From NCBI RefSeq assembly GCF_003324525.1, contig NZ_QGDC01000010.1:91492-155491 (forward strand): a stretch of 64,000 bases of DNA. Direction: 5' to 3'. The stretch's first letter is position 1. Every line of letters starts with the position of its first letter. A program made the position numbers and the translations under genes. Under the pieces are notes generated by a model. That model did no database searches. It was given only the letters and a program-made list of their open reading frames with translations, and was not told the origin of the DNA. This DNA is from Mucilaginibacter hurinus. GTDB taxonomy: Bacteria; Bacteroidota; Bacteroidia; Sphingobacteriales; Sphingobacteriaceae. Below are positions 44,626-54,821 of the stretch, piece after piece.

Positions 44626-46248
44626 TTATAAAATAAACTTGGTGCTCAGGAAGTTTGAGTCATTTTCGTCTACTATGGTATTCAGCAGTTGTTTGTTCGA
44701 CTCATTTAGCTTTGTAGCTACCAATGAGCGTATAGAGAACGAGCGCAGCGCATCGTGAACAGAGAGCGTACCCTCGGCACTGTCTTTACGGCCTGTGAAC
44801 GGGAACACATCCGGACCACGCTGACATTGGGCATTTACGTTTACACGGCTTACCAGGCTTACCATTGGGTCTATCAGCGCTGATATCTCTTTGGCGTCAT
44901 TACTAAATATGCTTACCTGCTGGCCGTGCGGCGAATTGATCTGCCAGTTGATCGGCTCCTCTATTGATTCAAACGGAACAACAGGTATAACAGGCCCAAA
45001 CTGCTCCTCGCGGTATAGCTTCATCTTTTCGTTTACCGGGTATACTATTGCCGGGTATACAAACGATGCTTCGCTTGCGCCGCCGTTTTCATTGATCACC
45101 GACGCGCCGTTAGCTTTGGCATCTTCTATAACTTCTTTCAGGTAGTCGGGCTTATGCGGCTCGGGGAGCGGGGTTAGCTTTACATCTTTATCCCATGGCA
45201 TACCTAAGGTAAGTTTCGGTATGGCTTCGCTAAGCAGCTTTAAAAATTCATCTGCCACGTCCTTGTGTACGTAAATGATTTTGATAGCTGTGCAACGCTG
45301 CCCGTTAAATGACAGCGAACCCAGTATACATTCACTCACCGCCAGCTTCAGGTCGGTATTTTTAGTAATGATGGCGGCATTTTTAGCATCCAAACTCAAA
45401 ACGGCGCGTAAGCGGTTAACTTTGGGATGACGCTTTTTCAGGTCATTGGCTACCTTACTGCTGCCGATAAAAGCCAGCACATCTATTTTACCACTTGCCA
45501 TCAGCCCGGGCGTTACTACCGCACCACGACCATAAACCGTGTTGACCACACCTTTAGGGAATGATTCCTGGAACGCTTTTAACAACGGGTAATGTAATAA
45601 CGAACCGTGTTTCGGTGGTTTAAACAGTATGGTATTGCCCATGATAAGGGCAGGTATCAGCGTGGTGAAGGTTTCGTTTAACGGGTAATTGAACGGGCCC
45701 ATGCAAAGCACTACCCCTAAAGGTGAACGCCGTACCTGGGCTACCACGCCTTCTTCTATCTCAAAGCGCGAACCCTGACGGTCGATGTCTTTTAACGCTT
45801 CAATGGTGGCTAACATGTACTCTACCGTACGGTCAAACTCCTTGGCCGCATCGCCCTGCGATTTGCCTATCTCCCACATGATCAGCTTTACTATCAATGA
45901 ACGCTGCTCGCCCATCTTGCCGATAAATGTCTCCAGGCTTTTTATACGCTGGTCAACGCTCATCGTTGGCCATTCGCCACGCCCGTTGTTATAGGCCGCC
46001 ACAGCTGCCTCTAAAGCTTCGCTGGCTTCCTTCTCTGTGCATAAAGGGTACGTGCCGATAAGCTTTCGTTTTAACCCTTCGCTTGTAGGGATGCAAACCG
46101 GCGAATATACTTCGCTTACCGGTCCGTCCCATTTACGCATTTCACCGTTGCACAAGTACTCGCGCTGGTGTATCTCATCTATCCTGAAGTCCTCCGGTAT
46201 CCGGGCTTCTTCTACAAACAGTGATTTAATCTGGTCTTGAAAACTCAT
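44626..46248 (-). CDS. Aldehyde dehydrogenase, GapN-like (NADP-dependent glyceraldehyde-3-phosphate dehydrogenase type)
   Basis: A 540-residue ALDH-superfamily enzyme. The catalytic Cys is in SFNGQRCTAIKII near residue 318, a sequence characteristic of non-phosphorylating GAPDH (GapN), which oxidises glyceraldehyde-3-phosphate directly to 3-phosphoglycerate with NADP. VLCMGPFNYPLNETFTTLIPAL near 175 and FIGSSKVANDL near 255 are cofactor-binding segments. Where ALDHs normally have ELGGK, this protein has SLDAKN (near 285), so the general-base Glu appears to be Asp. A LacI-like palindrome overlapping a promoter element lies upstream. Confidence 0.8.
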   Translation of the reverse strand: MSFQDQIKSLFVEEARIPEDFRIDEIHQREYLCNGEMRKWDGPVSEVYSPVCIPTSEGLKRKLIGTYPLCTEKEASEALEAAVAAYNNGRGEWPTMSVDQRIKSLETFIGKMGEQRSLIVKLIMWEIGKSQGDAAKEFDRTVEYMLATIEALKDIDRQGSRFEIEEGVVAQVRRSPLGVVLCMGPFNYPLNETFTTLIPALIMGNTILFKPPKHGSLLHYPLLKAFQESFPKGVVNTVYGRGAVVTPGLMASGKIDVLAFIGSSKVANDLKKRHPKVNRLRAVLSLDAKNAAIITKNTDLKLAVSECILGSLSFNGQRCTAIKIIYVHKDVADEFLKLLSEAIPKLTLGMPWDKDVKLTPLPEPHKPDYLKEVIEDAKANGASVINENGGASEASFVYPAIVYPVNEKMKLYREEQFGPVIPVVPFESIEEPINWQINSPHGQQVSIFSNDAKEISALIDPMVSLVSRVNVNAQCQRGPDVFPFTGRKDSAEGTLSVHDALRSFSIRSLVATKLNESNKQLLNTIVDENDSNFLSTKFIL

Positions 46249-46719
46249 TGTAAGTTATTTATTGTTTTTATTATGTTCCCGAAGTTGCTGTCCAACTTTC
46301 TCTCTGAGGTCAGTACTTACTATGTATTATGATAAGCGGCGCAAAGTAAAAATTATATTAATAACATTTTCCGCTTATTGTATTTTTTTATGGTTGAACT
46401 TGAAAACCCCCTTTGCAATCGATTGCAAAGGTAGTATATTTTTATAATTTGCTGTAATGTGTATTATAAAATTGATTTGCCGTAATCGTCCTACAGGCCA
46501 AAATTCCTCCATACCGTTAATCTTATATCCTGCTCCAAAATCAAAGAGCGCAGATCGTCAGCGCGTAAAGTGCCATTTGTCCATCAATTATTTGTATAAA
46601 CATACTATCAAATAAATACTGGCAATTGATGTCAAAAAACTTGGTTTTTAGTATATAATAACGGTTGATTGCGACAAGGCTAAGTATAATATTTGTTTAG
46701 TACCTAAATTGACACCGCA
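46249..46719. other. Divergent intergenic region with a regulatory palindrome
   Basis: About 470 bases between the GapN-like and PhyH-like genes with no gene. The palindrome at 46410-46431 is the only clear structure. AATATTTG near 46690 is a one-mismatch -7 element for the plus-strand gene. Confidence 0.45.
46410..46431. promoter_or_regulatory. Perfect 22-base palindrome, LacI-type candidate operator
   Basis: The half-site is CCTTTGCAATC, and the other half is its exact complement; the core GCAATCGATTGC has the CG-centred form of LacI/GalR operators. Its right half overlaps a minus-strand -7 element TACCTTTG (46426-46433), placing it where a bound repressor would block the GapN-like gene, about 160-180 bases downstream. 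Confidence 0.6.
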
Positions 46720-47577
46720 ATGCCGTCGAAAAAATTATCACCCGCACAGATCAATGACTACAAGGACAACGGTTATACGGTTGTTAAAGCGTTTTTTAGC
46801 AAACGGGAAGTTAGTCGCCTGTATGATGCTGCCCGTGAAAACCATGTTATGACGGATAACACACTTGATTTAAACGACCAAAGCGGTAAAAAAACCCGGC
46901 TTTCGTTATGGTTTACCCCGGGAGACGACGTATTCGGCTATATGACGCGCAGCGAAAGGATGATAAGCTGTGCAGCCCAGTTGCTGGGTAATAATAATCC
47001 GGTTTGTCATTTCCACTCCAAACTGATGCAAAAAGAACCTAAAGTTGGCGGTGCCTGGGAGTGGCACCAGGATTATGGTTACTGGTATAAGTATCAGTTT
47101 ATGTATCCCGATCAATTGTTAAGTATTATGGTAGCGCTTACTCCCGCTAATAAACAAAACGGCTGTTTGCAATTGATAAAAGGATCGCACAAAATGGGCA
47201 GGATTAACCACGGTTTTGCAGGCGAGCAAATGGGCGCCGATAAGGTTATGGTACAGAACGCGCTTAAAACTATGCCACTGGAGTACGCCGAACTGGAAGC
47301 AGGCGACGCTTTGTTTTTCCACAGTAATTTGTTGCACCGGTCAGAAGCGAACTTGTCTGACCACCCGCGGTGGTCAATCATATCATGCTATAACTTACAA
47401 TCAAACCCGGCATACAATCACGAGCCGTCCACATCCTGGAAAGTACCTGTAGCCGTAGTAGCTGACGAAGCCTTATTAAAGTGGGATGCGACCTCCTCGT
47501 CTAATAATGATTTTTTAAAAAAAGAGGACGACCCTGCATTAAAGCAAACAGGCTGGGAACAAGATGCTACGCTGTGA
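46720..47577 (+). CDS. Phytanoyl-CoA dioxygenase (PhyH) family protein
   Basis: A 285-residue Fe(II)/2-oxoglutarate-dependent oxygenase. The metal HxD is in WEWHQDYGYWY near residue 108. The second His and the 2-oxoglutarate-binding Arg fit FFHSNLLHRSEANLSDHPRWS near 200. QLIKGSHKMGRINHG lies between them. The substrate is unknown; bacterial members hydroxylate varied small molecules. It stands alone, convergent with an outer-membrane protein gene. Confidence 0.87.
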   Translation: MPSKKLSPAQINDYKDNGYTVVKAFFSKREVSRLYDAARENHVMTDNTLDLNDQSGKKTRLSLWFTPGDDVFGYMTRSERMISCAAQLLGNNNPVCHFHSKLMQKEPKVGGAWEWHQDYGYWYKYQFMYPDQLLSIMVALTPANKQNGCLQLIKGSHKMGRINHGFAGEQMGADKVMVQNALKTMPLEYAELEAGDALFFHSNLLHRSEANLSDHPRWSIISCYNLQSNPAYNHEPSTSWKVPVAVVADEALLKWDATSSSNNDFLKKEDDPALKQTGWEQDATL

Positions 47578-47633
47578 TTATTGAATCTTGCCCTTCCAAT
47601 AAACAAGCCGGTGCGCTGTAGCTTAACCAACAA

Positions 47634-48872
47634 TTATAAGCCCACCTCCCGATTTCTATCAAATAAGTATTTTAAACTGATGCCCCAAACTTCTGAAGCT
47701 ACAGAAAATCCCAGGTATCGTGTAAACGCGGCAGCACCTGACCTGTTCAACGATATATCAAAACGCTTATTAACGGTTACCCCGGCTTGCAAAGGAAAAC
47801 TCAACCAAAGATTTTCGAATCGATAGGCAGGCTGATTATAGGGAGCCGTGTTATGCATAGTCATTTTGTTATTTGCATAAATCGAATAGTTGATAGCCGC
47901 CCCCGCCCCTATGTAAAACTTAAAGCTTTCCTTGTTGTAGACGTTGTAAATTAATTGCGGTGTAAGTGCCAAATTGTATTGATCAAATGTGTAACTTACA
48001 TAAGCCTGGGAACTAACCGGCCTGCTAAAATTTGGCTTAACGTAGTGTAAAGATAGTTCGGTTCTAAAAAAAAACTGCTGCACAATCGGGTTGATAAAAA
48101 AATCATACCCTGCACTGACCTTTGGCGAATACGTTTTTGAGGGACTTGATTCGGCGAATCGGTTTTCCCCATAAAAAGCTGTATTGATGTAGTTTAGCCC
48201 TCCGCCAACAAACAAACGCGAACCCGCTGGCCGGTTCCTATTTTCGGCACCGGTTCCATCTATTAGTTCAAACACTCTGATTAAGTTACCCTCATTAAAG
48301 TGCGCTTGTTGTACCGCTCTTAATTTCCTTTTATCGCCGCCGGCATATTTGTTTAATAATAAAGTGAGTTGTCCAATATATATCTTACCTTGAGAAAGCT
48401 GTCCATCAGTATTGCGATAGTTGAAGTATTTAAACTCTACAGGTTGCTGCCCTTCCTCCTGGTAAAAAAAGCGATCTTTCGCGCTCTCAATGTGCGCATA
48501 TAATGCTAAATTATTCCCTTTAAATAGCTGCTTTAGGAAGATAGTATCCAGGCGAGTGGTAGTATCTTTAAAATCATCTATTTCAGGAAAACGGTTACGA
48601 TTGTTACTTATGTGACCCACATAACTCACATAGTTTGTATACGGAAATATTTGGAAACGGATGATATCAACCGCTTTAAAGCGCAATACGTTTGCACTTT
48701 CCATTGATGTTTTAAACGCAATAAACTTAGGGTTGCGTGCCCATTCCCGCGAGTCGATATAACCCCTTAAGGTATCTCCGCTGCTTCTTAAAATATATCC
48801 CTTTTTATAATTCGATTGGGAAAAACACGCGAAAGGCAGCAAGGTAAAGGCCAATAGGCCGAATAAGCGCAT
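47634..48872 (-). CDS. Outer-membrane beta-barrel protein of unknown function
   Basis: 412 residues with signal MRLFGLLAFTLLPFACFSQ. Residues about 20-190 are a soluble beta-rich region (KGYILRSSGDTLRGYIDSREW, a start common in Bacteroidota proteins). From about 215 on, alternating strands and aromatic ends (SRLFVGGGLNYINTAFYG ... SLKYLFDRNREVGL) suggest an eight-stranded porin-like barrel of the outer_membrane_beta-barrel type. Function is unknown. Confidence 0.7.
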   Translation of the reverse strand: MRLFGLLAFTLLPFACFSQSNYKKGYILRSSGDTLRGYIDSREWARNPKFIAFKTSMESANVLRFKAVDIIRFQIFPYTNYVSYVGHISNNRNRFPEIDDFKDTTTRLDTIFLKQLFKGNNLALYAHIESAKDRFFYQEEGQQPVEFKYFNYRNTDGQLSQGKIYIGQLTLLLNKYAGGDKRKLRAVQQAHFNEGNLIRVFELIDGTGAENRNRPAGSRLFVGGGLNYINTAFYGENRFAESSPSKTYSPKVSAGYDFFINPIVQQFFFRTELSLHYVKPNFSRPVSSQAYVSYTFDQYNLALTPQLIYNVYNKESFKFYIGAGAAINYSIYANNKMTMHNTAPYNQPAYRFENLWLSFPLQAGVTVNKRFDISLNRSGAAAFTRYLGFSVASEVWGISLKYLFDRNREVGL

Positions 48873-48973
48873 AAGTGATAAAGTTTATAATAGTAAAAGT
48901 AAAAAAAAATTGCTGCAAAAAACAAATGAAAATACCTAGCTAACTACTGGTCGATTTAATAATTTTGTTTTTG

Positions 48974-49579
48974 ATGATAAACGCGATAATTTTTGATCTG
49001 GGCGCTGTGCTGATTGATTGGAACCCGGCATATTTATACCGCAAGCTCTTCAATAACGAGGAAGACATAAACAACTTTTTAAAAACTATTTGCACCTCCG
49101 ACTGGAACGAACAGCAGGATGCAGGCCGCAGCCTGCAGGAAGGCACAGATATTCTTGTTAAACAGTTTCCCCAACATGAAGAAAACATTAGGGCATTTTA
49201 TGGTAGATGGCCCGAAATGCTGGGCGGGCATATTAACGGCACGGTTAACGTTTTAAAACGTTTGAAAGATAGTGGCAAATATAAAATCTATGCGCTCACC
49301 AATTGGAGCGCTGAAACTTTTGGTATAGCAAAGGAAAGATATGATTTTTTACACTGGTTTGATGGCATAGTAGTATCCGGCGAAGAAAAAACGCGCAAAC
49401 CCTTTCCTGAATTTTACCAAATTTTACTTGACCGATACAGCATTTCACCAGCCGACGCGCTGTTTATTGACGATAATCAACGTAATGTTTTAGCGGCAGA
49501 AAAAATGGGCATAAAGTCAATTCACTTTACATCTGCAGAGGATTTGGAAATGACATTAGCAAAATTGCAGGTGTTATAA
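48974..49579 (+). CDS. HAD-superfamily hydrolase, YihX-like
   Basis: 201 residues from ATG 48974 (a TTG three codons earlier is less likely). Motif I is IIFDLGAVLIDWN: the second Asp of DxD is replaced by Gly, as in YihX-type sugar phosphatases. Motif II is ALTNWSAE near residue 112, the Lys is in KTRKPFPEFY near 144, and motif III is DALFIDDNQRNV near 170. It is a probable phosphatase of a small phosphorylated metabolite. Monocistronic. Confidence 0.87.
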   Translation: MINAIIFDLGAVLIDWNPAYLYRKLFNNEEDINNFLKTICTSDWNEQQDAGRSLQEGTDILVKQFPQHEENIRAFYGRWPEMLGGHINGTVNVLKRLKDSGKYKIYALTNWSAETFGIAKERYDFLHWFDGIVVSGEEKTRKPFPEFYQILLDRYSISPADALFIDDNQRNVLAAEKMGIKSIHFTSAEDLEMTLAKLQVL

Positions 49580-49625
49580 TATGACCTGTATAAGCCTTAC
49601 AATTAGCCGGTGTCGGCCCAGCGTA

Positions 49626-50582
49626 TCAAAATATCGCTTCCGCGATCTTTCTTGTAGGCCCGGCATTGCTCATGGTATAAAAATGCAAAACAGGTACACC
49701 GAACTTAATTAATTCTTTACACTGATTAATCATCCATTCAATACCGGCTTCGCGTACCGCCTTTTCATCCTTACAGGCGTTGATAACGTCGCAAAGATCT
49801 TCGGGCATATCAATAAAAAAGGTTTTCGCCAGGCTGCTCAGTTGCTTTGAGTTGGTTATTGGTTTCAAACCCGGAATGATGGGCACATTAATACCATTTG
49901 CGCGGCAGCCGTTCACAAAATCAAAATACTTTTGGTTGTCAAAAAACATTTGCGTAACTATAAAGTTGGCACCCATGTCTACCTTTTGCTTTAAGTATTT
50001 AAAGTCGGCTTTAAGATTGGGCGCTTCAAAATGCTTTTCAGGATAGCCGGCCACACCTATGCAAAAATTCGTTTTCTCAATACCTTCATAGTCTTCATGC
50101 AGATATTTACCATTATTCATGTTAACTACTTGTTGTAATAACTCAGTTGCATAACAATGTCCCCCCTCGGTAGGTATAAAAGTAGCGTCACCCCGGCGAG
50201 CGTCGCCGCGCAACACCAACACATTTTCGATACCGAGAAATTGCAGATCTATCAAGGCATTTTCGGTTTCGCCTTTGGTGAACCCGCCGCACAACAAATG
50301 CGGAACAGTATCTACTTTATACCTGTTCATGATAGCAGCGCAAATGGCTATAGTACCCGGCCGTTTCCGATAACTCAGTTTTTCAAGTAAGCCGTTCTGA
50401 TGCTCTTTATAGATATAATCTTCACGTAACGAGGTTACATCAATAAAAGGCGGCTTAAACTCCATCAATGGGTCAATAGCATTATATATACCCTGTATAC
50501 TCTGCCCTTTTAAAGGCGGTATCAGTTCAAATGAAAAAAGTGTTTTGCCGTTGGCGTTTTCTATGTGTTCGGTTATTTTCAT
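49626..50582 (-). CDS. metF: 5,10-methylenetetrahydrofolate reductase
   Basis: A 318-residue FAD enzyme giving 5-methyl-tetrahydrofolate, the methyl donor for MetH. FSFELIPPLKG near residue 16 carries the catalytic Glu. VLVLRGDARRGD, NFCIGVAGYPEKHFEAPN and GANFIVTQMFFDNQKYFDF are conserved FAD- and folate-site segments. It lies downstream of metH on the same strand, separated by the four-helix-bundle gene, and is probably under the same SAM riboswitch. Confidence 0.94.
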   Translation of the reverse strand: MKITEHIENANGKTLFSFELIPPLKGQSIQGIYNAIDPLMEFKPPFIDVTSLREDYIYKEHQNGLLEKLSYRKRPGTIAICAAIMNRYKVDTVPHLLCGGFTKGETENALIDLQFLGIENVLVLRGDARRGDATFIPTEGGHCYATELLQQVVNMNNGKYLHEDYEGIEKTNFCIGVAGYPEKHFEAPNLKADFKYLKQKVDMGANFIVTQMFFDNQKYFDFVNGCRANGINVPIIPGLKPITNSKQLSSLAKTFFIDMPEDLCDVINACKDEKAVREAGIEWMINQCKELIKFGVPVLHFYTMSNAGPTRKIAEAIF

Positions 50583-50586
50583 TGTC

Positions 50587-50621
50587 TAGTATCGAGTATT
50601 TAGTATTAAGTAGCAAGTAAA
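50587..50621 (+). repeat. Heptad tract A (left of the four-helix-bundle gene)
   Basis: Five consecutive 7-base units, such as TAGTATC, GAGTATT and AAGTAGC, all keeping the AG at positions 2-3 of the unit. Inverted relative to tract B at 50988-51029. Confidence 0.75.
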
Positions 50622-50636
50622 CAGCGCACTGCTATA

Positions 50637-50990
50637 TTAAACAGTGAGACTTTTTTGCAAACCGTATATCATTTTTTGTATCTCAGTAATCAGCGCGCCT
50701 TTTTCGCCAAGTGTTTGCTGTGTTATATAGGCAAATTCATAGGCTATTATTAGTTGCGTTTCCAGTTCAAATGACGATCCAAGCGCAACATTAAGGAATT
50801 GATAAAATTCTTTATTAGACTTCCTGCCGCACCCTTCGGCTATATTTGAGGGGATTGAAATGGCAGCCCGTTTCATTTGGGATGTTAATCCAAATTTTTC
50901 TTCATCAGGAAAGGCTTTAGTAAGCTGAAATATTTCCTTGCACATTCCTATTCCAGCTATCCACACCTTTAAGTCTTTAAAATTATGCAT
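50637..50990 (-). CDS. Four-helix-bundle protein (23S rRNA intervening-sequence protein family)
   Basis: 117 residues of the family first found in intervening sequences of 23S rRNA genes (TIGR02436-type). FKDLKVWIAGIGMCKEIFQLTKAFPDEEKFGLTSQM, RAAISIPSNIAEGCGR near residue 45 and SNKEFYQFLNVALGSSFELETQL are diagnostic. It forms a pentameric helical bundle in solved relatives; its function is unknown. It is placed between metH and metF and bounded on both sides by 7-base repeat tracts. Its ATG lies inside tract B (unit AAGAATG). It looks like cargo of a repeat element that inserted into a methionine operon. Confidence 0.9.
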   Translation of the reverse strand: MHNFKDLKVWIAGIGMCKEIFQLTKAFPDEEKFGLTSQMKRAAISIPSNIAEGCGRKSNKEFYQFLNVALGSSFELETQLIIAYEFAYITQQTLGEKGALITEIQKMIYGLQKSLTV

Positions 50991-51029
50991 TCTTATATCT
51001 TGATACTTGACACTTGATACTTGCTACTA
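50988..51029 (-). repeat. Heptad tract B (right of the four-helix-bundle gene)
   Basis: Six consecutive 7-base units on the minus strand, among them TAGTAGC, AAGTATC (twice), AAGTGTC and AAGAATG. The last unit contains the start codon of the four-helix-bundle gene. The tract begins three bases from the metH stop. Confidence 0.8.
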
Positions 51030-51032
51030 ACA

Positions 51033-54000
51033 TCAATAATTCAAATTAGGCCCAAGCCATTTCTCTGCTTCTTCCAACGTCTGGCCTTTGCGTTTTGCGT
51101 AATCTTCAACCTGGTCCTTGCCAATTTTGCCTAATCCGAAGTAGCGTGCCTGCGGGTGGGCAAAGTAAAATCCGCTAACCGACGCGGCAGGCGTCATCGC
51201 CAAGCTTTCGGTAAGGTGCATGTGCGTATTTTTTTCGGCATCAAGCAGTTTGAATAAAGTCAGCTTCTCTGTGTGATCGGGACATGCCGGGTAACCCGGT
51301 GCCGGGCGGATACCCTGGTATCGCTCTTTTATCAGTTCGTTATTATCAAGCTGTTCGTCTTTTGCATAGCCCCAATATTCTTTGCGTACCAGTTGGTGCA
51401 TTTTTTCGGCGAAAGCCTCAGCCAGCCGGTCGGCAAGAGCCTTAGCCATAATGCTGTTATAATCGTCATGGTCTTTTTCAAAAGCGGCTACAAGCTCATC
51501 GCAACCAAGTCCGGCAGTCACAGCGAAGCCTCCCCAATAATCAGTTACACCGCTATCTTTTGGTGCTATAAAATCTGACAGCGCATAATACGGTTCATCT
51601 TTTGCTTTCTCGGCCTGCTGACGTAAGGTATGTATGCGGGCAATCACATGGCTGCGTGTTTCATCAGCATATAATTCAATATCATCTCCAACACTGTTTG
51701 CTGGCCAAAAACCGATTACACCGTTGGCATGTAACAGTTTTTCTTCAACAATCTTTTTAAGCAACACCTGGGCATCCTCAAATAGCTTTTTTGCTTCTGC
51801 GCCGACATATTTATCGTCAAATATCTTAGGATAGCTGCCACGTAGCTCCCACGTATGAAAAAAAGGTGTCCAGTCGATATACGGCAGCAACTCTTTTAAA
51901 GGGAAAGATTCAAAAACTTTTGTTCCTGTAAATGCCGGCTTATTGGGTATGGCACCGTTAAGGTTAATACTGCACTTCATGCCGCGTGCGTCGGCTATGC
52001 TTACAAAGCGCTTATCGTTCTTTTTATTCGCATGCGCTTCCCGCGCCCTGGCGTATTCGTCCTTTATTCCCTGTATATATTCGTCACGCGTATCAGCGTT
52101 CATCAGGCTGCTGCAAACAGTTACGCTGCGCGACGCATCTAAAACATGTATAGCTGCGCCCGAATAGTGTGGGGCAACCTTTACAGCGGCGTGGATACGT
52201 GAGGTAGTAGCACCGCCTATAATTAGGGGAATGGTAAATCCTTCGCGTTCCATCTCTTTAGCAAAATGCACCATTTCGTCAAGCGAAGGTGTTATCAGCC
52301 CACTCAGGCCTATAATGTCCACATCCTGTTTTTTTGCTTCTTCAATTATACGTTGCGCGGGCACCATCACACCCAGGTCAACTACCTCAAAATTATTACA
52401 GGCCAGTACCACGCCCACTATGTTTTTACCTATATCGTGCACATCCCCCTTTACAGTGGCCATTAATACCTTGCCGGCATTTTTACGCTGGTCGGCATTG
52501 GCGTTATTGCGCTTTTCCTCCTCAATAAATGGCAGCAGGTATGCCACAGCCTTTTTCATTACGCGGGCGGACTTTACTACCTGCGGCAAAAACATTTTGC
52601 CCGAACCGAAAAGGTCGCCTACAATGTTCATACCGTCCATTAACGGACCTTCTATCACGTCTAACGGCTTAGGATATTTTTGGCGGGCCTCTTCTACGTC
52701 GGCATCCAGGTATTCAATAATACCTTTTACCAATGCGTGCGATAAACGCTTTTCAACCGGGTCATTACGCCATTCTTCATCGCGAATTATTTCTTTGCCT
52801 TTGCTTTTTATGGTATCGGCATACTCTACCAATCGCTCGGTGGCATCAGCTCGTCTATTCAGCAACACATCTTCAACCAGTACCAGTAACTCCTTCGGTA
52901 TCTCTTCATACACCTCAAGCATACCGGCATTAACTATGCCCATATCCAGCCCGGCTTTTATAGCATGGTACAAAAATGCCGAGTGCATAGCTTCGCGCAC
53001 TACGTTATTACCGCGGAACGAAAACGAAATATTACTTACTCCCCCACTCACTTTGGCATAAGGCAGGTTCTGCTTTATCCAGCGGGTAGCCTCAATAAAA
53101 TCAACCGCGTAATTGTTATGTTCTTCCAGGCCGGTTGCCACGGTTAGAATATTTGGATCAAAAATAATATCCTGCGGTGGAAAGCCTACCTCGTTAACCA
53201 ATATATCGTATGACCTCTTACATATGTCTATGCGGCGTTGCAGCGAGTCCGCCTGGCCTGTTTCGTCAAATGCCATTACTACGGCAGCCGCACCATAGGC
53301 TAAAATTTTTCGAGCGTACTCTTTAAATTTCTCTTCGCCTTCTTTTAAAGAAATGGAGTTTACAATGCCTTTTCCCTGCAGGCATTTCAAGCCGGCCTCC
53401 AGCACCGTCCATTTAGACGAATCGACCATGATGGGCAATTTGGCAATATCCGGCTCTGATGCTACGAGGTTTAAAAATTTCACCATCACGGCCTCCGAGT
53501 CTATCATACCCTCGTCCATGTTGATGTCAATCACCTGGGCACCGCCCTCCACCTGTTGGCGTGCAACGGTAAGCGCTGCCTCATAATCCTCGGCAAGTAT
53601 AAGCTTGCTAAACTTTGGCGAGCCGGTGATATTTGTACGTTCGCCAACATTTACAAAGTTTGTTTCAGGTGTTAAGGTAACTGCCTCAAGGCCGCTTAAG
53701 CGCAGATATGGCGCTATTTGCGGTATGCGGCGCGGCTCAAATTTAGCTGCTTTGTCGGCTATACACTTGATATGCTCAGGGGTAGTACCGCAACAGCCTC
53801 CCACGATATTTACCAGTCCTGATCGTATAAAGTCGTCAACCTGATGTGCGGTTTCGTGCGGGGTTTCATCATAAGCTCCAAATTCGTTAGGTAAGCCCGC
53901 GTTAGGATATGCTGATATAAAAACGTCCGCCTTTTCTGATAGCTCCTCAAGGTAAGGCCGCATATCTTTTGCACCTAACGCACAATTAAGTCCTACCGAT

Positions 54001-54746
54001 AGTAGGTTGGCATGGCGCACGGAGTTCCAAAAAGCCTCAACCGTTTGGCCTGACAAGGTGCGGCCTGATGCATCGGTAATGGTTCCTGATATCATCACCG
54101 GCAGCCCATCAGCCCCCCCTCTGAACCTCCCTTCAATAGCGGGCGACTTTTTAAGCTCCTCCATATAACGTTGGATAGCAAAAAGCGCAGCCTTGGCATT
54201 CAGGGTATCAAAAATGGTTTCAACAAGTAACAGGTCTGAGCCACCGTCAACCAATCCCTTTACCTGTTCGTAATAAGCATCTGCAAGATCATCAAAACTT
54301 ACTGCACGATAACCCGGATCATTTACATCCGGTGATATAGATGCTGTACGGTTAGTGGGGCCTATAGCGCCTGCTACAAAGCGCGGTTTACCCGGTGTTT
54401 TTAAATTATATTCGTCAACTACCTCGCGGGCTATACGGGCACCTTCGTAACTCATCTCGTACGCCAACTCCTCCATATTATAATCAGCCAGCGAGATACG
54501 TTGCGTGCTGAAGGTGTTGGTTTCAATGATATCTGCCCCGGCGTCCAGGTATTCTTTATGAATAGCCTTGATCACATCCGGGCGCGTTATGTTCAGCAGG
54601 TCGTTATTACCTTTAAGATCACACACATGACCGCGAAAGCGCTCACCGCGAAAATCCTGTTCGGTGAGTTGATACCGCTGTATCATGGTACCCATGGCAC
54701 CGTCAATTACCAGTATACGTTGTTGTAGTTCTTTTTTAATATCCAT
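51033..54746 (-). CDS. metH: Cobalamin-dependent methionine synthase
   Basis: 1237 residues, the full length of MetH, which moves a methyl group from 5-methyl-tetrahydrofolate to homocysteine. The start is set at ATG 54746 ([20 protein letters not shown]). Domains in order: homocysteine-binding with zinc Cys in GLNCALGA (near 254) and GGCCGTT (near 315); pterin-binding ([14 protein letters not shown] near 370); cobalamin cap and Rossmann with DVHDIGKN, whose His (near 770) ligates cobalt; and the C-terminal SAM-binding activation domain (ATAGLGCDE and [14 protein letters not shown]). A SAM-I riboswitch precedes it. Confidence 0.96.
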   Translation of the reverse strand: MDIKKELQQRILVIDGAMGTMIQRYQLTEQDFRGERFRGHVCDLKGNNDLLNITRPDVIKAIHKEYLDAGADIIETNTFSTQRISLADYNMEELAYEMSYEGARIAREVVDEYNLKTPGKPRFVAGAIGPTNRTASISPDVNDPGYRAVSFDDLADAYYEQVKGLVDGGSDLLLVETIFDTLNAKAALFAIQRYMEELKKSPAIEGRFRGGADGLPVMISGTITDASGRTLSGQTVEAFWNSVRHANLLSVGLNCALGAKDMRPYLEELSEKADVFISAYPNAGLPNEFGAYDETPHETAHQVDDFIRSGLVNIVGGCCGTTPEHIKCIADKAAKFEPRRIPQIAPYLRLSGLEAVTLTPETNFVNVGERTNITGSPKFSKLILAEDYEAALTVARQQVEGGAQVIDINMDEGMIDSEAVMVKFLNLVASEPDIAKLPIMVDSSKWTVLEAGLKCLQGKGIVNSISLKEGEEKFKEYARKILAYGAAAVVMAFDETGQADSLQRRIDICKRSYDILVNEVGFPPQDIIFDPNILTVATGLEEHNNYAVDFIEATRWIKQNLPYAKVSGGVSNISFSFRGNNVVREAMHSAFLYHAIKAGLDMGIVNAGMLEVYEEIPKELLVLVEDVLLNRRADATERLVEYADTIKSKGKEIIRDEEWRNDPVEKRLSHALVKGIIEYLDADVEEARQKYPKPLDVIEGPLMDGMNIVGDLFGSGKMFLPQVVKSARVMKKAVAYLLPFIEEEKRNNANADQRKNAGKVLMATVKGDVHDIGKNIVGVVLACNNFEVVDLGVMVPAQRIIEEAKKQDVDIIGLSGLITPSLDEMVHFAKEMEREGFTIPLIIGGATTSRIHAAVKVAPHYSGAAIHVLDASRSVTVCSSLMNADTRDEYIQGIKDEYARAREAHANKKNDKRFVSIADARGMKCSINLNGAIPNKPAFTGTKVFESFPLKELLPYIDWTPFFHTWELRGSYPKIFDDKYVGAEAKKLFEDAQVLLKKIVEEKLLHANGVIGFWPANSVGDDIELYADETRSHVIARIHTLRQQAEKAKDEPYYALSDFIAPKDSGVTDYWGGFAVTAGLGCDELVAAFEKDHDDYNSIMAKALADRLAEAFAEKMHQLVRKEYWGYAKDEQLDNNELIKERYQGIRPAPGYPACPDHTEKLTLFKLLDAEKNTHMHLTESLAMTPAASVSGFYFAHPQARYFGLGKIGKDQVEDYAKRKGQTLEEAEKWLGPNLNY

Positions 54747-54747
54747 T

Positions 54748-54782
54748 TTGTAGCAAGTAGCGGGTATCAAGTATCAAGTGCA
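54748..54782 (+). repeat. Heptad tract C (metH leader)
   Basis: Five 7-base units including TTGTAGC, AAGTAGC and AAGTATC. Lies directly before the metH start and is inverted relative to tract D. Confidence 0.7.
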
Positions 54783-54821
54783 AAAAGTTGTATATGATTC
54801 GTTAGCGCAAATAACACAGAG

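Noticed and set aside
52231..53061. 276-codon plus-strand frame opposite metH
   Set aside because: It is a serine-rich shadow of the metH coding strand with no independent features.
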